From positions 1 through 13,758 of the forward strand of contig QIAW01000151.1 of the NCBI GenBank assembly GCA_003225655.1: a DNA stretch of 13,758 nucleotides. Reading direction: 5' to 3'. The DNA comes from Acidobacteriota bacterium. Lineage in GTDB: Bacteria > Acidobacteriota > Terriglobia > Terriglobales > Acidobacteriaceae. How positions within the stretch are numbered: the first letter of the stretch is position 1; the number at the start of each line of letters is the position of its first letter. Below, in pieces: positions 1 to 6,523 of the stretch. A model generated the notes under the pieces. The model was not told the DNA's origin, ran no database searches, and saw only the letters and a list, made by a program, of their open reading frames with translations. Both the position numbers and the translations under genes were made by a program.

Positions 1-492
1 GACGTAAATAGCAATCGGGCCTGGCTTGCAAATCTCTATGCGCGGCCGCCAAAACTGGATGGGCTGCAGGTTGGAGGCTCAGTCTACCAGGATAAGATCA
101 ACCCTGGAAAGGGCGCTGACTTCCAGGAGCTGATTACAGCCGCCCACGTGATCTGGAACAAAGAGAGCCCGGAATTTCTTGCTGAGTTCGCCAATGTACG
201 CCATCGCAATCTGATTACCTCGCAAACATTCAATAACCAGGCGTTTTACGTACATCTGGCATACCGGCTGCCTGGCGAGGCCAGACCGTGGAAGCCTTAC
301 TACCGCTATGACTACATCTTCACTCCGGCAAATGAGCCGGTATTCGGGTTGCTGGATGTCGAGCGGTCGACTCTGGGTGTGCGCTACGACATTTCCGACC
401 TGGCAGCCTTCAAAGCGGAATACCGAAACACGCGCCAGCCAAATAAATCGCGGGTAAATGGGCTGTTTTTACAAACCAGCTTCACTTTCTAG
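1..492 (+). CDS. Outer-membrane beta-barrel (porin-like) protein, C-terminal part only
   Basis: Frame 1 is open from the first base to the TAG at 490-492, giving 163 residues with no start in view; the gene begins outside the window. The sequence alternates hydrophobic and polar residues in short stretches separated by charged turns, is rich in Tyr, Phe and Arg, and ends in Ser-Phe-Thr-Phe. A C-terminal Phe is the usual recognition signal of Gram-negative outer-membrane barrels. I therefore read it as the last strands of a barrel, perhaps a porin. The next gene begins 7 nt downstream and encodes a phosphate-binding-protein-like periplasmic protein, so an anion or phosphate porin is a reasonable guess, but no specific family signature is visible. 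The barrel call is fairly sure; the substrate is unknown. Confidence 0.72.
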   Translation, partial: DVNSNRAWLANLYARPPKLDGLQVGGSVYQDKINPGKGADFQELITAAHVIWNKESPEFLAEFANVRHRNLITSQTFNNQAFYVHLAYRLPGEARPWKPYYRYDYIFTPANEPVFGLLDVERSTLGVRYDISDLAAFKAEYRNTRQPNKSRVNGLFLQTSFTF

Positions 493-499
493 CGGGCAA

Positions 500-997
500 A
501 TGCGCACAAAGATCATCTTCCGGATCGCAGTCCTGAGCTGCCTATTCTTGGCTGCCGCAGGTCTAGCTGACCAGCGGCGCAAAGATACCGACCTGGCAGT
601 CGTGGTGAATCCGGATACCCCCGTGACCAACCTGAATGTCACCGAACTGCGCAAAATCTTTCGCGGGGAGCGTCAATACTGGAGCAAAAACATGCCGGTG
701 GTGCTGCTGGTGCGGGCCCCTGTTTCACGTGAACGAGACGCTGTGGTAAGGGATATTTGCCAGATGACGGAAAGCCAGTTCAAGCAATACTGGATTGCGC
801 GTATCCTTCGTGCGGAAGCCGTTTCTTCACCTATTGTCGTGACCAGTTCCCAGTCTGCTAACGATGTTGTAGCTACCATTCCCGGGGCGATTACCGTGCT
901 CGATATGCGCGACGTGCGTCCTGGTCTGAAGGTCTTACGGGTCAATAACCTGCTGCCCGCAGATAGCGGCTACTCCATTTCCATGGAGCATCCATGA
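500..997 (+). CDS. Small periplasmic phosphate-binding-protein-like protein (PBP-like domain)
   Basis: A 165-residue protein. The frame is open further upstream, but the ATG at 500 is preferred because it starts a clean signal peptide (charged MRTK, hydrophobic core to about residue 20, likely cleavage after A23) and sits 7 nt after the upstream stop. The mature part matches the PstS-like/PBP-like pattern: an early 'VVVNPDTPV' strand, 'LRKIFRGERQYW', a later Arg/Ser segment 'RAPVSRERD', then 'FKQYW' and an 'IPGAITVLD' strand near the end. Full PstS proteins are about twice as long, so this is a compact form. No ABC permease or ATPase gene is adjacent; instead it lies between a barrel protein and a sensor kinase and shares an ATGA overlap with the kinase. 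I infer a ligand-sensing accessory role, or a ligand-delivery role with the porin, rather than transport by itself. Only a weak Shine-Dalgarno is seen, so translation may be coupled to the upstream gene. Confidence 0.78.
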   Translation: MRTKIIFRIAVLSCLFLAAAGLADQRRKDTDLAVVVNPDTPVTNLNVTELRKIFRGERQYWSKNMPVVLLVRAPVSRERDAVVRDICQMTESQFKQYWIARILRAEAVSSPIVVTSSQSANDVVATIPGAITVLDMRDVRPGLKVLRVNNLLPADSGYSISMEHP

Positions 998-3303
998 GCA
1001 TCCGTCTGCGGCTGATCTTTGCTTTTCTGGCGATCCTGGTCCTGATCGTGGCTTACCTGATTGTCTATTTCTGGGGGGCGGCGACGCGAGACAGCGCTGT
1101 CACGCAGTTGGACCGTGCCCGCACGCGGCAGGTCATCGTGAGCAGCCTGCGCGAAGACATTGGAAACTTGTACAAGCAGATCAGCTTATCCAACGAAGTG
1201 AAGCTGCCCGATGCGGAAACTTATGAATTTGACCAGCTTCTCAAGCGCAGATTGCGCTCCATCAGCGAGGATATCAGCAAGCTCGAAGAGCTTACCGACC
1301 CGCAAGAGCGGCAGAGAATCGAAGGTCTCCGCGCAAAATATGCGGAGCTGTCGAGCGAATGGACCAGCTACTATGAATTGCTGGGCAAGGACGAATCCTC
1401 GGCGCTGACCCATCTTGTCCGCGCCGGACTGCTGGCGCAGCAGATGCTGAATCAATCGCTTCCCGCGTTGCAGGAAAGCGAAAATCAGGCTGCCCAGGAT
1501 GCCGCGGCTGAATTTCAGGCCGTTGGCCGGTTTACCAACCGCCTGGTGATGATCTTTTTCTTACTCTCCACAATCATCTCCCTCACGGTGGCTTATTCCC
1601 TTTCAAGTTACCTGACGCAGGGATTGAAAGAACTGCGAGCAGGCGCCGCGCTGATTGGAGGCATGCAGCTCGACTATCAGATTCCCGCTCGGCACCGCGA
1701 TGAAATAGGCGATCTCGCCCAGGCCTTCAATGACATGGCGAAAAAATTACTGGCTGCACGTTTGCAGTTGATGCAAACCAATGAGGACCTGCGCGCCTCC
1801 GAACAACGTCACCGTTCGCTTGTGGATCATGCCGTATACGGAATGTACCGCTGCACCCTGGAGGGCAGGTTTCTTGACATCAATCCGGCGCTGGCATCCA
1901 TGCTGAATTACACGCCCGCCGAGCTTCTTGCGCTCGATTCACCGGCGAACATCTACGTCAACAACAGAGATTGGCTTGATCTCGTGCAAAACATCCAGAG
2001 CAAGGGACGCATCGAGGCTGTCGAAGTGCAATGGAAACGAAAAGATGGAACTCAGCTCACGGTGCGTTTGAGCGGCAGCGTGGGGCTCGATGAAGAAGGT
2101 AAAACCAAAGACCTGGAGATGATTGTGGAAGATTTTACCGAAAGACGGCAACTGGAAGAGCAGCTTCGCCAGGCACAGAAGATGGAAGCCGTAGGCCGTC
2201 TCGCGGGCGGTGTTGCCCACGACTTCAACAACCTGCTTACGGTGATCAAAGGGCACAGCGATCTTATCCTCAGCGATTTGCGTCACGATCATCCCTTGCA
2301 CTCAGACGTCGAAGAAATTGAGCGGGCCGCGGACCGGGCCGCCGCGGTCACCGGCCAGTTACTGGCCTTCAGCCGCCGCCAGGTGCTCGCCCCCAGGGTG
2401 CTGAACATCAATACCCTGGTCGAGAAGATGGAAAAACTTCTTCTCCGCCTTCTCGGCGAAGACGTGGAACTGGTAGCGGTGCTTGATCCGAAGCTGCGTG
2501 CGGTCAAGGCCGATCCCAGCCAGATTGAGCAGGTCATCATGAATCTTGCGGTCAATGCCCGCGATGCCATGCCTCGTGGCGGGGTGTTGACGTTGCGGAC
2601 CGTCAATGTCAGGCTCGACGAAGCTTACGTCCGCGAGCACGTTGCCCTCAAACCCGGAGAGTACAACATGCTCTCTGTCCGCGATACCGGCGTGGGAATG
2701 GATAAAACTACTCAGGCACGCATCTTTGAGCCCTTCTTCACCACCAAGGAGCAAGGCAAAGGGACCGGTCTGGGCCTTTCCACCGCCTATGGCATCGTAC
2801 GACAGAGTGGAGGCGATATCTGGGTCCACAGCCAGCCGGACGTGGGGACCACCTTCAAAGTCTATCTGCCAATCGTAGATGCCGAACCTGAAGCCGCAAT
2901 ATCACAGGCGGCCTCTGCAGATTCTCGCGGAACTGAAACTGTGCTGGTGGTAGAAGATGAAACCGGGGTCCGCAGTCTGGTCCGCCAGGTGCTGCAGCAG
3001 AAGGGCTACCACGTCCTCGTGGCCGAAAGTAGAGATGAGGCGTTGCACATATGCAAGACCCACAAAGGCCCCATCCACCTGCTGCTCTCTGATGTGGTGC
3101 TGAAAGAGATTAATGGCCAGGAGTTGTCCAGATGCCTGGTGCGTTTCCGTCCTGACATGCGCGTGCTTCTGATGTCCGGGTACACGGAGGATGCCATCGT
3201 GCAACGCGGTGTCTTGAACCACGATACCAACTTCCTCTCCAAACCCTTTACTCCCGCCAGCCTCTCGGCAAAGGTGCGCGAGGTGCTGGATAAAACTGTT
3301 TGA
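994..3303 (+). CDS. Membrane-bound hybrid sensor histidine kinase (HAMP-PAS-HisKA-HATPase-REC)
   Basis: A 769-residue hybrid kinase. The ATG at 994 overlaps the previous stop (ATGA) and has GGAG at 985-988. Order: TM1 about 7-27; extracytoplasmic helical region 30-180, with charged heptad-like stretches around 90-130; TM2 about 183-205; HAMP about 203-255; PAS about 268-385, ending in a PAC-like 'VEDFTERRQ'; HisKA with 'GGVAHDFNN', phosphoacceptor H409; HATPase with N517/N521 (N box), D564-T-G-V-G (G1), 'IFEPFFTTK' 577-585 (F box) and 'GKGTGLGLS' 588-596 (G2); receiver about 648-769 with acidic E654/D655, phosphoacceptor D700, S728 and K750-P-F. All catalytic residues are present, so it should be active. 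It would autophosphorylate H409 and pass phosphate to D700. No separate output regulator or phosphotransfer protein is in the window. Coupling to the periplasmic binding protein upstream suggests that protein helps supply the signal; this is inference. Confidence 0.95.
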   Translation: MSIRLRLIFAFLAILVLIVAYLIVYFWGAATRDSAVTQLDRARTRQVIVSSLREDIGNLYKQISLSNEVKLPDAETYEFDQLLKRRLRSISEDISKLEELTDPQERQRIEGLRAKYAELSSEWTSYYELLGKDESSALTHLVRAGLLAQQMLNQSLPALQESENQAAQDAAAEFQAVGRFTNRLVMIFFLLSTIISLTVAYSLSSYLTQGLKELRAGAALIGGMQLDYQIPARHRDEIGDLAQAFNDMAKKLLAARLQLMQTNEDLRASEQRHRSLVDHAVYGMYRCTLEGRFLDINPALASMLNYTPAELLALDSPANIYVNNRDWLDLVQNIQSKGRIEAVEVQWKRKDGTQLTVRLSGSVGLDEEGKTKDLEMIVEDFTERRQLEEQLRQAQKMEAVGRLAGGVAHDFNNLLTVIKGHSDLILSDLRHDHPLHSDVEEIERAADRAAAVTGQLLAFSRRQVLAPRVLNINTLVEKMEKLLLRLLGEDVELVAVLDPKLRAVKADPSQIEQVIMNLAVNARDAMPRGGVLTLRTVNVRLDEAYVREHVALKPGEYNMLSVRDTGVGMDKTTQARIFEPFFTTKEQGKGTGLGLSTAYGIVRQSGGDIWVHSQPDVGTTFKVYLPIVDAEPEAAISQAASADSRGTETVLVVEDETGVRSLVRQVLQQKGYHVLVAESRDEALHICKTHKGPIHLLLSDVVLKEINGQELSRCLVRFRPDMRVLLMSGYTEDAIVQRGVLNHDTNFLSKPFTPASLSAKVREVLDKTV

Positions 3304-3449
3304 AAACAGTACTCGGTCCTCAGTACTCAGTTCGGAATGTTCCTCGAATACCCAAACACCGTACAGGATAGAATGACCTGCAATCCCATGGAATTAACGG
3401 TTTGATTTTTTTTACAATGAATCACGCTTCCTTATTTGTGAGACATATT
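3304..3449. other. Convergent intergenic gap, no gene seen
   Basis: A 146-bp space between the kinase and the convergent amidohydrolase. A short inverted repeat, ACTGTT-TGAA-AACAGT at 3295-3310, overlaps the kinase stop codon but is not followed by a T tract. The octamer CAGTACTC occurs twice (3307-3314 and 3321-3328). An eight-T run lies at 3406-3413 without a convincing stem before it. No clear intrinsic terminator for either gene can be defended. Confidence 0.5.
3307..3328. repeat. Short direct repeat CAGTACTC x2
   Basis: Two copies of CAGTACTC start 14 nt apart, just after the kinase stop. The repeat is small and could be chance or part of a dispersed intergenic repeat family; only copy number across the genome would tell. 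Confidence 0.35.
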
Positions 3450-4814
3450 TTATCTCTCGTACTGGTCTCTCAACTCCGTCTGCTTGCTGACCAGCGGAAC
3501 CTCTTCGCCGTTGATGAAAACATGTTTCACATCTGTCTTCACGTCCAGCGGATCGCCGTTGGCTACCACGACGTTGCCCAGCTTGCCTGGGTCGAGCGAC
3601 CCCAGGCGGTCATCCACACCCCAAATCTGCGCGGGATTGATGGTCATCGCCTTGAGGGCCTCATCGTAGGGCAGGCCGAAGGCCACGGCGTAACCGGCGG
3701 CGTAGGGCAGGTTGCGAGAGTTGTGAGCATCATAGGAAGCGAAGGCGATCTTGATGCCCCGCCTGGCCATCTCCGCCGGCAGTTTGAAAACGGCGTCATA
3801 GCGTTCCCACTCTTTGGGTTGCTCGTAAATTGGGCCGACAATCACCGGCAAACCGGTAGCTGCAACCTTGTCAAGCAGGCTGGCTGAATGCGTAAGGTGG
3901 TTGAGGACGATCTTGAGATGGAACTCGTTGGCCAACTCCATCGCGGTCAGCAGATCATTGGGCTCTTCCGCCGCTAGTACCACCGGCTTCTGCCGATGCA
4001 GGTAAGGCAAGAGGGCCTCAAGTTTCAGATCGCGGCTTGACGAGCTTCGGCCTCTTTCACCCTGTTCGCCTCCCTCGCCCCGTTCTTCCTGCGATTCGTT
4101 GCCGTCATCTGATTTTTGTTTCGCCCGCGCCGCCATCCTTTGCTCATAACGCAGCGCATCCAGAAAGGCCTGACGAAGCTGCGCAGCCATGCCCATGCGC
4201 GTGGAGGGAAATTTATGCGTCTGGGACGGACCTTCGTTGCGTCGTTGCCGCCCGGTAAAGTTGAGGGGCATGGCGATGTCGCGCACCATCAGCATCTCTT
4301 CGGAAGAGCGGCCGGCAAGCTGGATGAAAGAATCCTGGCCGGGAAGTGTGTCCTGGCTGGAGGGCACAACAACAGCATTGGTAATGCCATTGATGCGCGC
4401 GACCGGAATCAGCGTGGTCTCGGCGTGGAAAGCATCAGAGACATGCATGTGGGGCATGATTTCATCGCTGAGTTCCACCAGATCATTGCTCATCTGGTCG
4501 GCCGAAACCTCGGTCAAGCCCAGGTGAGTTTCGGAATCGATCAGCCCCGGATAGACCGTCATTCCGGTCACGTCCACCAGCTTGGCATCGTTGGGAATGG
4601 AAACAGAACCGGCGGCGCCAACGGCAGTGATTTTTCCGTTCTGCATCACCAGCACGCCGTTCTCAATCACGCCATGCGTAATAGTCAGGAGCTTGCCGCC
4701 ACGCAACACGATGGTCTGGCCGCTGGTTGGCGCCGGGAGAGCTTTAGAACTTTTTGCAGTCTGGGCCAGCGATGCGGCCGTCAGCGCGAGTAGAAGAGAG
4801 ATCTTCCTTAACAT
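3450..4814 (-). CDS. Secreted amidohydrolase-like protein with degenerate metal site (predicted pseudoenzyme)
   Basis: 454 residues, ATG at 4814, with AAGGAGGG at 4824-4831 lying inside the last codons of the upstream amidohydrolase gene. A signal peptide covers about residues 1-17 (cleavage near ASLAQ). The fold belongs to the amidohydrolase superfamily: an N-terminal beta-sandwich start 'VLRGGKLLTITHG', 'YPGLIDSETHLG' at 89-99, and the C-terminal 'NPAQIWGVDDRLGSLDPGK' that closes the barrel. The usual HxH motif is E95-T-H97, so the first histidine is lost. Aligned by eye to its neighbour, the barrel histidine is A281, the late Asp position is Y361 (D362 is adjacent) and the candidate bridging Lys is Q165; H306 remains. 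It shares 'PSTRMG' and 'DLKLEAL' with the neighbour and has an acidic/Ser-rich insert at about 232-262. Hydrolysis by the standard metal mechanism seems unlikely; a regulatory or structural partner role is inferred. The family call is sure, the function is not. Confidence 0.88.
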   Translation of the reverse strand: MLRKISLLLALTAASLAQTAKSSKALPAPTSGQTIVLRGGKLLTITHGVIENGVLVMQNGKITAVGAAGSVSIPNDAKLVDVTGMTVYPGLIDSETHLGLTEVSADQMSNDLVELSDEIMPHMHVSDAFHAETTLIPVARINGITNAVVVPSSQDTLPGQDSFIQLAGRSSEEMLMVRDIAMPLNFTGRQRRNEGPSQTHKFPSTRMGMAAQLRQAFLDALRYEQRMAARAKQKSDDGNESQEERGEGGEQGERGRSSSSRDLKLEALLPYLHRQKPVVLAAEEPNDLLTAMELANEFHLKIVLNHLTHSASLLDKVAATGLPVIVGPIYEQPKEWERYDAVFKLPAEMARRGIKIAFASYDAHNSRNLPYAAGYAVAFGLPYDEALKAMTINPAQIWGVDDRLGSLDPGKLGNVVVANGDPLDVKTDVKHVFINGEEVPLVSKQTELRDQYER

Positions 4815-4816
4815 GA

Positions 4817-4831
4817 TTATTGGCCCTCCTT
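4817..4831 (-). promoter_or_regulatory. Shine-Dalgarno of the downstream amidohydrolase embedded in the end of the upstream gene
   Basis: Read on the minus strand, the last codons of the upstream gene, AAG GAG GGC CAA TAA, contain the AAGGAGGG that serves the next ATG 9 nt further on. Stop and start are separated by only 2 nt. This predicts translational coupling and similar expression of the two proteins. Confidence 0.8.
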
Positions 4832-6232
4832 ATAGTGAGTCAGGCCCAAGCCTGGCAGTGAACGATCAAAGTAAACATCGCCATCAATCAAAACTTTATC
4901 CACCAGGGCTGCGGAGGAAAGCGGATAGCTGTTCCAGATGGTGATGTCGGCGTCTTTGCCGACATCCAGCGAGCCTACGCGGTCATCCACGCCGATGATC
5001 CAGGCCGGGTTCAAGGTAATCATCTTCAACGCTTCGTCTTCGGGCACGCCATAATGAATGATTTTGCCTGCCTCCTGGTTCAATCGGCGGGTCACGTCTT
5101 CAGAATCGCTTTTCAGCGCGATGCGCACGCCTTTGCGCAGGCAGATGGCGGCGTTCCACGGGATTCCGTCCCAGCCTTCATCTTTAAATCCCCACCAGTC
5201 GGGCCAGGTGGCAATGGCTACTCCATTGGCAGCAATCTTGTCGGCGACTTTGTAGGCCTCCAAAGCATGATGGAAAGCACGCACTTTGTACCCGAACTCT
5301 TTGGCAATCGCCATCTCGGTAAGAAATTCGTCGGCGCGATAACAGTGGATCTGCACCAGCAGCTTGCCGCGCAGCACGTCTGCCAGGGCCTCTAATTTCA
5401 GGTCTTTCTTGGGTGGGCGGGCTTCTTTGTCGCCTTTTTTCACCTTGGCGTCGTATTTCTCCCAGTCGCGAATGTACTCGCGGGCGTCGGTGAATGCCTG
5501 GCGCATCACTTCAAAATTGCCCATGCGCGTGGAAGGAAGCTGGTTGCGACCTCCATAGACGCGCTTGGGATTCTCGCCGCTGGCAAACTTGATGGATTGT
5601 GGCGCGCCGGGAAAGAGCAGATCGTCGCGGCCCAGGCCATATTTGTGCTTGATCACGACAGCCTGCCCACCGATCACGTTGGCCGAGCCGTGCAGCAGCA
5701 GCGACGTGGTTACACCTCCGGCCAGCGCGCGGTAGATCGCCTTATCGTCATAGTCAAAGGCGTCTTTCATCATCATGGCCGGCGTAACCGGGCTGGTAGC
5801 TTCGTTAACGTCGCCATCGAGCGCGATGTGCGAGTGCGAATCAATGAGGCCGGGCATCACCCACTTGCCGGTAGCGTCAACCACGGTAGCACTGGCGGGC
5901 GCCTCGACCGTCTTGCCGATGGCCGCAATCTTGCCATTGTGGATGTAGATGCTGCCATTCTCAATTTTCCCGTGAGTAACAGTCAGTAGAGTCCCTCCCC
6001 GGATCACAACGTCGTTATGAAACCCAGGCGCCTGTGGGACCGGTTCCTCGTTGCGAGTGACATTCCCTGTTTTCTGTTCGGATTTGCTTTCAGCGCCGGG
6101 AGTAGGCTGCTCCGGGCTGGCCGGATTCTGCGAAACCCCGGAGGGTTGCTGCTGCGATGGCTGCTGTGCAAGTGCAAATGTGCTCAGCAGGAAAAACAGG
6201 ATCGCCAGGAACAAGCTTGAGCGACGCGCCAT
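4817..6232 (-). CDS. Secreted metal-dependent amidohydrolase (imidazolonepropionase/prolidase-like)
   Basis: 471 residues from ATG 6232, chosen because a perfect AAGGAGG lies at 6238-6244 with a 5-nt spacer and the ATG opens a good signal peptide (MARRSS then a long hydrophobic core ending ALA-QQ, about residue 22). The frame extends 8 codons upstream to a TTG, but that would place the Shine-Dalgarno inside the gene. After a Gln/Pro/Ser-rich linker (about 23-70) comes the amidohydrolase fold: 'IRGGTLLTVTHG', 'PGLIDSHSH' with H133 and H135, candidate bridging K195 in 'GGQAVVIK', H296 in 'IHCYRADE', H321 in 'FHH', and D376 in 'LKSDSED', then 'NPAWIIGVDDRVGSLDVGKDADI'. All expected metal ligands are present. 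Relatives include imidazolonepropionase-like enzymes and secreted Xaa-Pro dipeptidases; the substrate, likely periplasmic or extracellular, cannot be read from sequence. It is first in a two-gene operon with its degenerate paralogue, 2 nt apart. Confidence 0.92.
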   Translation of the reverse strand: MARRSSLFLAILFFLLSTFALAQQPSQQQPSGVSQNPASPEQPTPGAESKSEQKTGNVTRNEEPVPQAPGFHNDVVIRGGTLLTVTHGKIENGSIYIHNGKIAAIGKTVEAPASATVVDATGKWVMPGLIDSHSHIALDGDVNEATSPVTPAMMMKDAFDYDDKAIYRALAGGVTTSLLLHGSANVIGGQAVVIKHKYGLGRDDLLFPGAPQSIKFASGENPKRVYGGRNQLPSTRMGNFEVMRQAFTDAREYIRDWEKYDAKVKKGDKEARPPKKDLKLEALADVLRGKLLVQIHCYRADEFLTEMAIAKEFGYKVRAFHHALEAYKVADKIAANGVAIATWPDWWGFKDEGWDGIPWNAAICLRKGVRIALKSDSEDVTRRLNQEAGKIIHYGVPEDEALKMITLNPAWIIGVDDRVGSLDVGKDADITIWNSYPLSSAALVDKVLIDGDVYFDRSLPGLGLTHYKEGQ

Positions 6233-6523
6233 AGTTGCCTCCTTAAAATCAAGCAAAAATGAGAATGGGAGATTTTACAGCAGGCGTCGATCAACCAATC
6301 CGGATTATTCAGGAAAGAATCTTGAGCGGAGAATGGTCTTATGCACTTGGCTAAGACAATTTTCTTGCTGCAATTCCGGCTTATTTTGCTAGGATATTAC
6401 CTTCCAGTTACTACGAACCTCGGGCACCTTCGCGGATATAGATACGCATTTGACAAGCCAGGCCGCGGTGTAACGACCAGAGGCAAAACATCACATACCA
6501 AGAGTACTGTCAAGGAGGGTTGA
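6233..6523. promoter_or_regulatory. Divergent intergenic region (amidohydrolase operon / TonB receptor)
   Basis: A 291-bp region between divergently transcribed genes; it must hold both promoters. On the plus strand TTGACA at 6450-6455 is a perfect -35 box, but the nearest -10-like hexamer, TAACGA at 6471-6476, is poor and only 15 nt away. On the minus strand a TAAAAT-like hexamer near 6270-6276 has a weak TTGGTT about 15 nt upstream of it. A good plus-strand Shine-Dalgarno AAGGAGGG lies at 6512-6519. No clear operator palindrome or RNA gene is visible. Individual promoter elements are low confidence. Confidence 0.4.

Noticed and set aside
3307..3328. CRISPR-like or IS end repeat
   Set aside because: Only two 8-bp copies 14 nt apart, no spacers, no transposase and no target duplication.
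3406..3413. T run as intrinsic terminator of the kinase gene
   Set aside because: No stable GC-rich stem directly precedes it on the plus strand.
4116..4793. 225-codon plus-strand open frame opposite the amidohydrolase
   Set aside because: Antisense shadow of a clear amidohydrolase gene; rich in His/Arg/Gly, with no domain pattern.
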